Origin: a virus | Direction: 5' to 3' (one strand) | Length of the DNA: 31,341 bases | Virus record (IMG/VR): IMGVR_UViG_3300031951_000797 | Coordinates: 1 to 31,341 of that record | Shown: positions 22,811 to 30,132 of the stretch, one piece after another | Numbering within the stretch: position 1 is the stretch's first letter | Layout of the letters: the number at the start of each line of letters is the position of its first letter | Translations under genes and position numbers: made by a program | Notes under the pieces: generated by a model | Database searches by the model: none | Told to the model about the DNA's origin: nothing | The model's input: only the letters and a program-made list of their open reading frames with translations

Positions 22811-24379
22811 TCAAGATTTATTTTCAACTCCTTCCGAAAAAGTTTCGCGGTACAGTTCCATCAGGTTGAACTGCGCTTCTTCCTTAGACTCCAGTGCCCG
22901 GTACAGCTTGGACTCCACTGGACTTCCTTGGAGCTTGACGACCAGACACTTGTTCTTCTGTCCGGCGCGGTGCACACGGGCGTTGGCCTGTGCGTAGGTT
23001 TCGTACGATGTGATGGGTGCCCACCACACCACGGTGTTGGCAGCGTGCAGAGTGACGCCGTGCGATGCAGCTTGCGGCTGGATCACCAGCACACGTGGGT
23101 CGTCAGTCTCTTGAAAGCGTTTGAAGATATCGGTGCGCCGCCCTGCAGACACGCCGCCGTGGATGACCTCCACGGTGATGCCATCCTTGCGCAGCTCCTC
23201 GTACAGAATCTCGATCGTGTGGCGGAACGGCACGAACACCAGCACCTTGTGGCTGGACTCCTCGATCACTTCCTTGAGCACGCTCATGCGGTTGGCAGAG
23301 TCAAACGACACCACCTCACCAGTATCGGAATAGACTGCTCCACACGCAATCTGCAGCAGCTTGTTGAGCTTGGCCGCAGCGTTGACGGCGGTGACTTCTT
23401 CTCCTGCTGCCTGCATGGCCATGACCTTGCGGAGCTTCTCGTAGTACTTGATCTGCTGCGTGGACAGGGGCACCTCACGCTCGGTGTACAGCAGGTCTGG
23501 CAAGTCAAGGCATTGGTCCTTGGTGAACCGGATCGCTGGCTGCAGGAGCGAGCTGACAATCTGCTCGGCCTCCCTCTTCGGGGCCCACTTGAACTGCGTG
23601 ATCTTGGTCATGACCTGATCGCGGTACAGCGTGAAGCTGCGGGGCGCAGCGGATGGGTTGAGCAGCTTGGCCAGACCGTACGCATCCAGAGGGGACTGTG
23701 ACGCTGGTGTGCCTGTCATCATCCACAACCATGTGCTCGGCTTGATGATCTTGTTGAGCGACTTCCACCGTGCAGTGGATGCGGTCTTGTAGGCGTTGCA
23801 CTCATCGATGATGATCAGGTCAAACTCGGCCGCAGCGATCTGGTCTTCCACAATGCTGATGCCATCGAAGTTGATGATCACGAACTCAGCATCCGACTCG
23901 ATGATCCTGATCCGCTTCTCCTTGCTGCCGTAGGCCACGCCCACCCTGCGGTGCATCGCCGCTTTGAAGATGTCGGCCTGCCATGCGGACTGCATGATCG
24001 ACAAGGGGCAGATGACCAGCACACGCTTGATCTGCTTGAGGTTCATCAAGTAATCTGCCGCCCATGTGGCTGACATCGTTTTGCCGGTGCCGGGCTCGTT
24101 GAAGCAGAACGCCCTGCGGTGCAGCGTGAAGAAAGCTGCGGTTTGTTTCTGGTGTGCGAACGGGTCGTAGATACCGGGCCATCCGTACTTGGCAATGATG
24201 GGGGACGGTACGTTCTTGATCTTGAGGTTCTTCAGAACCTGCGCTTCTTCCAACCCCCAGTGAACCATCACTGTACTGACGGGGCCGTCCTCGACCAGCG
24301 CACTCTTGGGGATAACGCTCAAGACCTTGTGCGGGTTCTTGAGCCGCAGTTTTAGGGCCTTGCCTTGAATGATTTCCAT
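22811..24379 (-). CDS. SF2 helicase, SNF2-like (DEAD/DEAH superfamily)
   Basis: This 522-aa ATP-dependent DNA translocase/helicase is expected to act in replication or recombination. Counting from the chosen start (MEIIQGKALK): DPFAHQKQTAAFF acts as Q-like motif (72-84), Walker A NEPGTGKT (94-101), motif Ia VLVICPLSIMQSAW (120-133), motif II IDECNAYK (191-198, DECN instead of DEAH), motif III MTGTPASQSP (221-230). Toward the end are QPQAASHGVTLHAA and ARVHRAGQKNK, the motif V/VI block typical of SNF2-like proteins. An in-frame TTG 87 nt upstream is possible, but GGAG 5 nt before the ATG at 24379 supports this start. It lies between two HNH genes plus leader and the internal promoter. Confidence 0.9.
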   Translation of the reverse strand: MEIIQGKALKLRLKNPHKVLSVIPKSALVEDGPVSTVMVHWGLEEAQVLKNLKIKNVPSPIIAKYGWPGIYDPFAHQKQTAAFFTLHRRAFCFNEPGTGKTMSATWAADYLMNLKQIKRVLVICPLSIMQSAWQADIFKAAMHRRVGVAYGSKEKRIRIIESDAEFVIINFDGISIVEDQIAAAEFDLIIIDECNAYKTASTARWKSLNKIIKPSTWLWMMTGTPASQSPLDAYGLAKLLNPSAAPRSFTLYRDQVMTKITQFKWAPKREAEQIVSSLLQPAIRFTKDQCLDLPDLLYTEREVPLSTQQIKYYEKLRKVMAMQAAGEEVTAVNAAAKLNKLLQIACGAVYSDTGEVVSFDSANRMSVLKEVIEESSHKVLVFVPFRHTIEILYEELRKDGITVEVIHGGVSAGRRTDIFKRFQETDDPRVLVIQPQAASHGVTLHAANTVVWWAPITSYETYAQANARVHRAGQKNKCLVVKLQGSPVESKLYRALESKEEAQFNLMELYRETFSEGVENKS

Positions 24380-24568
24380 GTGTTCTCCAATGCAGAATAT
24401 CCCGAAAGTGGAATCCACGTTCGGGTCTGGGGTCGGCACCTTGCGGGTGCCAGTCGGTTGAATCAACCCCTCGAAAGGGCGGGGCCTTCAACTGATATGG
24501 TTTTAGGGTTCAAATCTCTAAACACCCCCGCAGCACCACTCATACCTTACGCGCTGCGTATTCCAAGG
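24380..24568 (-). other. 189-bp structured non-coding region, 5' leader of the SF2 helicase gene
   Basis: No convincing gene fits here. Four inverted repeats follow one another: CCCGAA/TTCGGG with inner GTGG/CCAC (24401-24425), GGCACC/GGTGCC (24435-24451), GGTTG/CAACC (24456-24468) and CCCT/AGGG (24468-24479), the last with a UUCG loop in minus-strand RNA. A further arm GTTTTAG/CTAAAC encloses GGTTCAAATCT (about 24500-24523, plus strand), which looks like a tRNA T-arm without a matching tRNA. A 26-codon minus-strand frame from 24543 to 24463 exists but lacks a spaced ribosome binding site. Regulatory leader, replication origin or decayed RNA element are all possible. Confidence 0.55.
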
Positions 24569-24847
24569 CTACTTGGGCTTATTCTTTTTCACGGTGTGGT
24601 CGCTGTTGCGACTGAACGACCGGTTTGCTGAAGCTGTCTTGAGCTGCAGGTTGCTTTTACTGGTGCTGCCACCTTTAGATAAAGGGCGCTTGTGGTCAAT
24701 ATCCTTGCCCTTGCGGTCGATACCTTCTCGGTCATACAGGTCGCGGGCGTTCTCTCTTTTACGTCTTGCATCTGCTTCACTCTCCCCTCGTGCCAGTTGT
24801 TGCTGGTACTCTTTTTCATACGGGCGTTTTTTGTTTACGTACGGCAT
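24569..24847 (-). CDS. Small HNH-type endonuclease, 92 aa
   Basis: The protein is highly charged and basic. The core DIDHKRPLSKGGSTSKSNLQ followed by L-K-T-A-S-A-N-R-S-F (about 49-78) is the beta-beta-alpha-metal fold signature: D-x-D-H at the first strand, S-N-L-Q in the loop and the Asn before R-S-F as third ligand. The first half is a Lys/Arg/Glu-rich helix. Length fits minimal phage HNH proteins, which cut or nick DNA and often act in mobility or packaging. The ATG lies 32 nt inside the preceding HNH gene. Base composition is visibly more AT-rich than the flanking replication genes. Confidence 0.8.
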   Translation of the reverse strand: MPYVNKKRPYEKEYQQQLARGESEADARRKRENARDLYDREGIDRKGKDIDHKRPLSKGGSTSKSNLQLKTASANRSFSRNSDHTVKKNKPK

Positions 24848-25322
24848 GGTGTGCTACCTTTTTACACCAGTCAACGAACTCGTTGAGTGGCAAGTCAATC
24901 CGAAATTTGTTTACTGCCGCGCACACTAGGTGCACGTTGTCTTTAGTGTATGGCCCTTTCGGGTCTATGCGGTCGATACTGGCGTTGGTCTTGCAGACCA
25001 CGCCCTTCTCCAACCTACACGTCAGTTCAACCCCAGTAAGGGCGCAACAATAACTTTGGGCTTTCAGTATATCTACGCAGTCATGTTTTGTCAGCAGGTC
25101 GCGCCGAAATGCTCGGGTACATAGACGCCCAAAATAGCGTTCCCAATTCCCACTGATCAAAGCATATTGACGCTCCGTAGATTCTGGCCCTTCAATTTGA
25201 TACGCTTTTCGTTTGCATGCTGTGCAACAATATTTTTGGGTGCCGCTCTTGGGTTCAAAAGGAGTGGTGCATGTTGCGCAGGACTTTAACTTACCGGGGC
25301 CCCACTTGCGGGTGTACGGCAT
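24816..25322 (-). CDS. HNH endonuclease with N-terminal zinc finger, 168 aa
   Basis: The start at ATG 25322 (MPYTRKWGPG) is preferred over a GTG five codons upstream because GGAAG lies just before it. CATC (15-18) and CCTAC (32-36) make a treble-clef zinc finger. The C-terminal half contains CCALTGVEL (92-100) and SIDRIDPKGPYTKDNVHLVC with VNKFR, giving D117, N129 and N138 as the HNH-type metal and phosphate residues. Such genes behave as free-standing homing endonucleases in phages. It is immediately downstream of the Cas4-like nuclease, separated by one base, and overlaps the second HNH gene. Composition is AT-shifted relative to neighbours. Confidence 0.83.
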   Translation of the reverse strand: MPYTRKWGPGKLKSCATCTTPFEPKSGTQKYCCTACKRKAYQIEGPESTERQYALISGNWERYFGRLCTRAFRRDLLTKHDCVDILKAQSYCCALTGVELTCRLEKGVVCKTNASIDRIDPKGPYTKDNVHLVCAAVNKFRIDLPLNEFVDWCKKVAHHAVRKQKTPV

Positions 25323-25323
25323 A

Positions 25324-25998
25324 TCACTTCCTTCCACAATGGGTGCATTCCGTCACCCAGCAATATTGTTTGCACAGGCCGTTGGGTTTTGCATTCCACA
25401 CGCCTGAACTGTACGCGCCTTCCAGCATGGTGACCGTTGGCATCCAGTTGCCCCAGTACCGGTGTTGTTGCTGCGCTTCATAGACTGTAGGGACAAATTT
25501 GCCCTCGGTCAAGAACAACAACCCACCCTTGACCACGGTGATCTTGGGGAAGATTTTGAACACAGCAAGCGCCATCAATTCGAGCTGGCCAAGGTCTGCA
25601 TACCTCGACTTGCCGAGCTTGTAGTCGATGACCCGGGCCTCGCCCTTTTCCTCGTTGATGATCAGCAAGTCAGCCACACCACGGAACCAGCACTCTTTGT
25701 CAAAGAAGTCGCATGGCTCCAAGGATTCGGTCAGCGCCACCTTGAACTCGCAGTGCTTGTCACCGGGGATTTTGATCAGGCTATCAAGCGCGGGCTTGAT
25801 GAAGTCAAACTTGGCGGGGATGGGTTTGCCATCACGCACGTAGAACTCAGCAACGGAGTGCACCTCCTTGCCATACAGGGCAGCTTCGCCTTCGGGCTCC
25901 TTCACGTCCTTGGCCACCTTGGCGTGGTAAAACTTCTTGGGGCAGGTCGTGAAGGTCTTCAGGCTACTGAAGCTCCATGCTGGAATTTTATTTGTCAT
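25324..25998 (-). CDS. PD-(D/E)XK nuclease, Cas4/RecB-like exonuclease
   Basis: A 224-aa protein from ATG 25998; a TTG two codons upstream is also possible. There is no clear Shine-Dalgarno and the start overlaps the preceding gene by 11 nt, so it is probably coupled. WSFSSLKTFTTCPKKFYHAK at the start is the classic RecB/Cas4 opening, with Cys19. Nuclease motifs are His47 (GKEVHSVAEF), Asp110 (RGVADLLI), Asp125-x-Lys127 (RVIDYK) and Gln138 (GQLELMAL). The C-terminus holds Cys209, Cys213, Cys218 and Cys221, so with Cys19 an iron-sulphur cluster as in Cas4 and AddB is likely. Probable role: DNA end processing in replication or recombination. Confidence 0.85.
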   Translation of the reverse strand: MTNKIPAWSFSSLKTFTTCPKKFYHAKVAKDVKEPEGEAALYGKEVHSVAEFYVRDGKPIPAKFDFIKPALDSLIKIPGDKHCEFKVALTESLEPCDFFDKECWFRGVADLLIINEEKGEARVIDYKLGKSRYADLGQLELMALAVFKIFPKITVVKGGLLFLTEGKFVPTVYEAQQQHRYWGNWMPTVTMLEGAYSSGVWNAKPNGLCKQYCWVTECTHCGRK

Positions 25999-26320
25999 AT
26001 GCAACGGCTTGCAAAAAGCCGCGTAGTGGTTGGAGGTAGGCCATAGTCACCGCTGAATTACCGGTGGGGTCCAACTTGACCATAGCCTTATCGAACTGTT
26101 TTTGTTGTTGTATTCGAGCGCCATACGCTTGAAGGTGATAGGCATCTTTTTGGCGTTTCACAAGAGTATGGATGCGGCTAACACTACACCCACGGACACG
26201 AGCAATTTCCTCAATTGGCACGCCACCGTGGAAGTATTTGTAAATTGCCTCGTCTCTAAGCCCGGTGAAAGACACTCCATCTACTTGATAGTGGTAAACG
26301 TCTTCTTCAGCAATCTCCAT
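25988..26320 (-). CDS. Helix-turn-helix protein, 110 aa
   Basis: GGGAG lies 6 nt before the ATG, which is 14 nt inside the end of the polymerase gene. The sequence RDEAIYKYFHGGVPIEEIAR, VRGCSVSRIHTLVKRQ (about 22-57) matches a resolvase/sigma-region-4 type helix-turn-helix, in which IEEIARVRGCSVSRIHTLV spans the two helices. The C-terminal half is basic and helical with no known motif. It could be a transcription regulator of the early operon or a DNA-binding accessory of the neighbouring polymerase and nuclease. Confidence 0.7.
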   Translation of the reverse strand: MEIAEEDVYHYQVDGVSFTGLRDEAIYKYFHGGVPIEEIARVRGCSVSRIHTLVKRQKDAYHLQAYGARIQQQKQFDKAMVKLDPTGNSAVTMAYLQPLRGFLQAVAYDK

Positions 26321-28226
26321 AGCTCACTCCCATGCCGCTTTCGCAGTTAACAGGCAACCCTTCGGCCCACGCAGGAACCCAACGCATGCAGGTTTCCACA
26401 TAAGCACGTGCTTCATCGGCTTCTTCTCGCTTTGCAATGATACCGATGGCATCATGCACGGTAAGGACAACCTTGTACCGTTTGGCGATTTTCAGCATTT
26501 GTTCACCGATGATACACCTTGCCACAGCCTGTGTGAAGTTCTCAACGACCTTGCCGCCATAAATTTTGTTGGGCCCGGTGCGAGTGTCGTACACGAACTG
26601 TCGCTTGCCCTCTGCATCAGCCACCTCACGGATGCCGTTGTAGAAGATGTGCAGGCCGTTGGGCAACAGGATGCCCTTGTCGTTCACCGTGAGCAGGTCG
26701 TTGCGGCACAGCTTGGTCGTCTGGCCCCGTGTCATGCACCTCAAGGCTTCCTGCGACTCCCGCCAAAGCTGCGGGATTTTTGGGTAGCGCGAACGATAGA
26801 CCGAAATAATCCGTGCACACTCGTCGGTGGACAGGTCAGTGCCAAATGTCTTGAGCTGAGCTTGGAACTTCGGACCCCCCATGCCATACCCTGCGCCGAG
26901 GATCGTAGTCTTACCCACGAATCTTTCCTCTTTTGTAATCTCTTCTTCAGCCTTGCCGTATATAGCTGCTGCCATGATTTTGTAAACATCTTCGCCTTTC
27001 GCAAATGCCTCGACCAGATCATCCTGCCCAGCCTCCCATGCCAGCGTCCGCGCTTCGATCTGCGAAGAGTCCGCATCGATGAACACGTAGCCTTCGGGGG
27101 CGAGGATCGCCTTCTTGAGCTTGCCTGCGTTGGGTCCACGGCTTGGCAGGTTCTGCAGGTTCACAGAGTCCGCACCGCCCCAGCGCCCTGTGTGGGCCGC
27201 ATAGTATTTCAACGGCACGGGGAACACCCCGTTACGCCGCCCGATGTCGATGAAACGCTGCGTGCGTGATTCTTCCAGCGTGGATTTAGTACCCAGACGC
27301 GCAGCGCACAGCGACTGCACACGGACATCCTCGTGCTGCAGCAGGGCCTTGAACTGCTCGTCGCTCTTGGCAAAGGCGTACGTCTCTTTGCCCGTGGTCA
27401 TGCTGATCTTCATCGGGATTTTTGGCACAACACGCTTGCCGTCTTCGTCCACCAACGCTTCAAGGATGGCCGCGAACTTGGGGTTGCTCATCAGCTCCTT
27501 GCGGATGCCAGCACGGGTCTCTTCATCCCCGAGGATTTGCTTGAGGGCCAAGTCCTTGCGGCCGATGGCGCTCAGCGCGTTGACCAAGTGCCCTTGCTTT
27601 TGCGCAGCGGTGTCTTCGAGGTGCAGCTCCAGCGCCCGGTTATCCAGCGTGAGGACGGGCTCCACGTACATCTTCAGCGTCAGGTCGATCAGCTTGAGCT
27701 CGATAGGCGGAAAGCCTGCGGCCATCATCTTGTGAAAAATGGTGTGCGTCAGCTCCACGTCGTTTTTGCAGTACTCGCCGTATTGCACAAGCTGGGAGGG
27801 GGAGAACTGGTGGGTTCTTTTGCCCTTGGCATCCAGCACCTCGGTTCCTTTGACGCCCGCACCGTACCGCTCGGCCATCGCCTTGAGGGAACCCCCAGCT
27901 TCAACGCCGTGCAGGGCGCGGCCCATCGACAGGGTGTCCAGCCAGCCCTTGGGTTTGATGCCGTACTTCCACGACATGATGGCCCCATCGAACATGGTGT
28001 TGTGCGCCAGCGCAAATGAGTTGGCCCACGGTAGGCTACGCAGCTTGTGCTGCACCCAGTCAGGGTCAGCCCCCCATACCCACACCGTAGGCGCATCATC
28101 GATCTTGTAGGCAAAGCCAATGACCTCGAAGCGGTCATCGTTCACATACTGCTCGGTGCTCAGCTTGGTCAGGCTGTAGTCGCTGTCGTAGTAAGTTTCA
28201 AAATCGATTGTGATCAGCTTAGCCAC
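26307..28226 (-). CDS. polA: Family A DNA polymerase with 3'-5' exonuclease domain
   Basis: The 639-aa replicative polymerase starts at GTG 28226. Exonuclease motifs: DFE (Asp8, Glu10), HNTMFDG (Asp80) and YCKND (Tyr152, Asp156). Polymerase motif A is IDADSSQIEAR, catalytic Asp386. Motif B is RFVGKTTILGAGYGMG with Arg435, Lys439 and Tyr447. Motif C is LTVHDAIGI with His591 and Asp592. No 5'-3' nuclease domain is present, as in T7-like enzymes. The residue equivalent to E. coli Phe762 is Leu443, a variant known in aquatic phages. HDA replaces the usual HDE. It overlaps the genes on both sides by 8 and 14 nt. Confidence 0.95.
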   Translation of the reverse strand: MAKLITIDFETYYDSDYSLTKLSTEQYVNDDRFEVIGFAYKIDDAPTVWVWGADPDWVQHKLRSLPWANSFALAHNTMFDGAIMSWKYGIKPKGWLDTLSMGRALHGVEAGGSLKAMAERYGAGVKGTEVLDAKGKRTHQFSPSQLVQYGEYCKNDVELTHTIFHKMMAAGFPPIELKLIDLTLKMYVEPVLTLDNRALELHLEDTAAQKQGHLVNALSAIGRKDLALKQILGDEETRAGIRKELMSNPKFAAILEALVDEDGKRVVPKIPMKISMTTGKETYAFAKSDEQFKALLQHEDVRVQSLCAARLGTKSTLEESRTQRFIDIGRRNGVFPVPLKYYAAHTGRWGGADSVNLQNLPSRGPNAGKLKKAILAPEGYVFIDADSSQIEARTLAWEAGQDDLVEAFAKGEDVYKIMAAAIYGKAEEEITKEERFVGKTTILGAGYGMGGPKFQAQLKTFGTDLSTDECARIISVYRSRYPKIPQLWRESQEALRCMTRGQTTKLCRNDLLTVNDKGILLPNGLHIFYNGIREVADAEGKRQFVYDTRTGPNKIYGGKVVENFTQAVARCIIGEQMLKIAKRYKVVLTVHDAIGIIAKREEADEARAYVETCMRWVPAWAEGLPVNCESGMGVSYGDC

Positions 28227-28704
28227 GTTTGAACCCCATCATCTTGGCTTCGATCGCATCATCAATCATCGACCGGATTTGGGGGTTGCTGGTCGTGGAG
28301 GAGGCGGTATTGGCAATGGTGACACCCACGTGGCCGACAGGCCCGGTGGTTGGGGTATTGGCAAACAGTTGTTGGGGTGTGATGCCTTGGTATCCGGGTT
28401 TTATCAGGAAACCCGTTTTCGGTTCATTACCCATCAAAAGATTCTTGAGCATGGCCTTGTACTCGCGGTCACGGTAGAGTTCCCGGTACTTGGCCAGCAT
28501 CAGGTCGATTTCAAATTTATCGTACGCCCACAGCACGCTGCGACCACTCACGGTGTTCTTGTCGTCATACGCCCCAGCGTAGCGCTCCAGTGATTCGCAC
28601 AACGATTCCCATCGTCCGTAGCGCTCGAACTCATCGGGGTTGGTGTCCATACGGTTCAGCACCAGCTTTACAAAATCGCATGGCTCTCGTGTCATTTTGT
28701 CCAT
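28219..28704 (-). CDS. Phage protein of unknown function beside the polymerase, 161 aa
   Basis: The start ATG at 28704 overlaps the VRR-NUC gene by 13 nt; a second in-frame ATG at 28695 is possible. GGAAGG lies about 9 nt before the first. The N-terminal two thirds are helical and charged (CDFVKLVLNRMDTNPDEFER, RWESLCESLERYAGAYDDKN, FEIDLMLAKYRELYRDREYK). The remainder is polar with GVTIANTASSTTSNPQIRSM and a short basic end. I do not recognise a family. Location between a nuclease and the polymerase suggests a replication accessory role. Confidence 0.65.
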   Translation of the reverse strand: MDKMTREPCDFVKLVLNRMDTNPDEFERYGRWESLCESLERYAGAYDDKNTVSGRSVLWAYDKFEIDLMLAKYRELYRDREYKAMLKNLLMGNEPKTGFLIKPGYQGITPQQLFANTPTTGPVGHVGVTIANTASSTTSNPQIRSMIDDAIEAKMMGFKRG

Positions 28705-28988
28705 AGCAGTAGCCTTCCTTCCAGTTCTTCCAAGTTATCTTCACGGGCCACGAAGGTGAACCCGCCCGAGTCTTTGATCAGTTGCAGCTCACGCTCTTGC
28801 AGCACCGTGGTCTTACCCTTGCCAGCCTTGCACTCAATGGCAATGAACGCCCCGTTGTAGCAGCCGATGATGTCGGGGATGCCTGAGCGCCCCAGCCCCA
28901 TGCCCGGGGGCATGAAGTGATAGATGCCCAGCTTGTCCAATATCTTGCGCACAGCAGCTTTGACTTTGCCTTCAGGTGTTTGGGCCAT
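28692..28988 (-). CDS. VRR-NUC domain nuclease, 98 aa
   Basis: The true start is ATG 28988 (MAQTPEGKVK), one base after the TGA of the DUF3310 gene. Upstream in-frame codons give unnatural sequence. PD-(D/E)XK residues of the VRR-NUC family are visible: GIPDIIG (Asp39), AIECKAGKGK (Glu52, Lys54) and Gln64 in LQERELQL, preceded by the HFMPPGMGLGRSG loop. Stand-alone phage VRR-NUC proteins are structure-selective nucleases, probably resolving branched DNA in replication or before packaging. Length is typical. Confidence 0.9.
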   Translation of the reverse strand: MAQTPEGKVKAAVRKILDKLGIYHFMPPGMGLGRSGIPDIIGCYNGAFIAIECKAGKGKTTVLQERELQLIKDSGGFTFVAREDNLEELEGRLLLWTK

Positions 28989-28989
28989 G

Positions 28990-29340
28990 TCAGACCCCGC
29001 GAAACTCTTCGAGCTTCTGCATGTAGTGCTTGGCCTTGCCTGCGTCATCGCTGCCGTCCTTGCGCCCAGCACGCAGGCTGTACTTGATGATGTTGCCCTT
29101 GAGGAATCCTGTGAACTCTTCGGGCGTCAGCACAGCTTCCATGATGTGCCAAGGCTGGATCGGCATGTCCTTGTAGTGGTTGCCACTGACCTGCATGTCA
29201 TCGGCCGAGGTGCCGTTCACGCCTTTGTTCAAGCGGCTCGTCTTTATCATTTGCTGCAGCTCCTGCTCTTCTTCAGGGGTGAGGGTTGGGGGGAGTTCGG
29301 GGAACAGTTCCATTTGCGCTGAGTTGGGGATCGGTGTCAT
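28990..29340 (-). CDS. DUF3310 family protein
   Basis: AAAGGAG precedes the ATG. Residues about 45-115 carry the family pattern: MQVSGNHYKDMPIQPWHIME, NIIKYSLRAGRKDG and DAGKAKHYMQKL. The first 40 residues are an acidic, helical extension (TPEEEQELQQMIKTSRLNKG). The family is very common in phages and sometimes labelled nucleotide kinase, but its reaction is not established. Its place beside nucleases and the polymerase suggests a role in nucleotide or DNA metabolism. Confidence 0.88.
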   Translation of the reverse strand: MTPIPNSAQMELFPELPPTLTPEEEQELQQMIKTSRLNKGVNGTSADDMQVSGNHYKDMPIQPWHIMEAVLTPEEFTGFLKGNIIKYSLRAGRKDGSDDAGKAKHYMQKLEEFRGV

Positions 29341-29354
29341 GTTGGCTCCTTTGG

Positions 29355-29564
29355 TTAATCGTTGCGTTCAATTGATCGGCGGTGCACAGGGGCATCAAGT
29401 TCAAGGCGCTTGGCAGGTAAACGCTTCAGTTTCGGTTCCGTCAACACAGCTTCCACCGTGCTGAATGTGTGCCCGTTGAAGCACTCCCTTCGCCTTACGT
29501 ATCCTTTGTTGGTTGTCCGTGTTTCTTCAATGTCCGTGGGGGCGTTACACAGGGGGCATTTCAT
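29355..29564 (-). CDS. Zinc-ribbon protein resembling the NrdR N-terminus, 69 aa
   Basis: The start is ATG 29564, in a 4-nt ATGA overlap with the 61-aa gene. It reads MKCPLCNAPTDIEETRTTNK then VRRRECFNGHTFSTVEAV, with Cys3, Cys6, Cys28 and His32 as likely zinc ligands, and the R-R-R-E-C and F-S-T-x-E elements of NrdR. The ATP-cone domain of real NrdR is absent, and the rest is basic (PKLKRLPAKRLEL). It may be a small DNA-binding regulator. A longer upstream extension exists in frame but overlaps the neighbouring gene with unnatural composition. Confidence 0.72.
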   Translation of the reverse strand: MKCPLCNAPTDIEETRTTNKGYVRRRECFNGHTFSTVEAVLTEPKLKRLPAKRLELDAPVHRRSIERND

Positions 29565-29746
29565 AGCTCGTGCTTGTTGGGGAAAGGTTTGACGTGTGGC
29601 ATGGCTCGGAGGTAAATGCCGAACGCTTTGTAATCGGTGGTTGGCGCTACACCTTTGGCACGGAACACCGAGTCTTGCAGAAATATACTTGGGCGTGGAT
29701 TGTGCGCCCAATGGAAGGGCGAGTCGGGGTGACATTTACATTTCAC
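29561..29746 (-). CDS. Small phage protein of unknown function, GTG start, 61 aa
   Basis: The start GTG 29746 lies in a GTGA overlap with the 129-aa gene upstream, with AAGGAA 6 nt before it. The end overlaps the zinc-ribbon gene (ATGA). The protein opens MKCKCHPDSPFHWAHNPRPS, has IFLQDSVFRAKGV in the middle and ends MPHVKPFPNKHEL. Two Cys and several His at the start might bind metal. I do not recognise a family. The start signal and both overlaps make it likely to be translated. Confidence 0.6.
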   Translation of the reverse strand: MKCKCHPDSPFHWAHNPRPSIFLQDSVFRAKGVAPTTDYKAFGIYLRAMPHVKPFPNKHEL

Positions 29747-30132
29747 AATGATTTCCTTATCTCTCTGATCTTATCGCGGGGAAGCGCCATGTTGAACACA
29801 CTATTCATTCGGTACATTCGATTCTTGCTTTGCTCGTGCCTGCGCCTGTTGTCGGTGATGTTGGGCTTGGGCTTCTTCTTGTCCGGCTTGTCACCGATCA
29901 TGAATATTGCCCGAGGGTAGCGCCTTGCATCGTCATGCTCGTATGTCCAGTCGGCCACGTGCAAACGCTTGAGTCCATCCTTGGTGCGCTTGGCCATGCG
30001 GTTGAGCACGGCGTGAGCGTCATACCTGCCGATGTCGGCGTAGTCTGCAAACTCCTGCGCGGTGATCTTCCCGAACTCATGCAGCGCCTCCCATGCTTTG
30101 GTTACCAGCACTCCCTTGTTGGTCGTGGTCAA
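29743..30132 (-). CDS. Winged-helix-like DNA-binding protein, TTG start, 129 aa
   Basis: The chosen start is TTG 30132: it overlaps the previous stop (TTGA) and has GGGAG about 8 nt upstream. An ATG further upstream would add 22 unnatural residues inside the neighbour. VTKAWEALHEFGKITAQEFA and GRYDAHAVLNRMAKRTKDGL form a likely winged helix-turn-helix (about 8-58). RYPRAIFMIGDKPDKKKPKP (about 72-91) is followed by a basic tail with RRRHEQSKNRMYRM. This layout is common among phage early DNA-binding proteins. A regulatory role is inferred. Confidence 0.72.
   Translation of the reverse strand: MTTTNKGVLVTKAWEALHEFGKITAQEFADYADIGRYDAHAVLNRMAKRTKDGLKRLHVADWTYEHDDARRYPRAIFMIGDKPDKKKPKPNITDNRRRHEQSKNRMYRMNSVFNMALPRDKIREIRKSL

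Noticed and set aside
24380-24466. 29-codon N-terminal extension of the SF2 helicase from a TTG
   Set aside because: The extension encodes the hairpin region and has no spaced ribosome binding site, while ATG 24379 has GGAG at proper distance.
24441-24540. tRNA-like T-arm (GGGTTCAAATC) and group I intron P/Q look-alikes (TTGCGGG, CCGCAGC)
   Set aside because: No D-arm or anticodon arm fits with an acceptor stem, no intron R/S elements follow, and the helicase gene is not interrupted. Kept only as part of the structured leader.
24463-24543. 26-codon minus-strand frame starting MSGAAGVFRDLNP
   Set aside because: It starts 1 nt after a weak purine run, uses codons rare in the neighbourhood, and overlaps the hairpins; the tRNA-like sequence read backwards explains the DLNP string.
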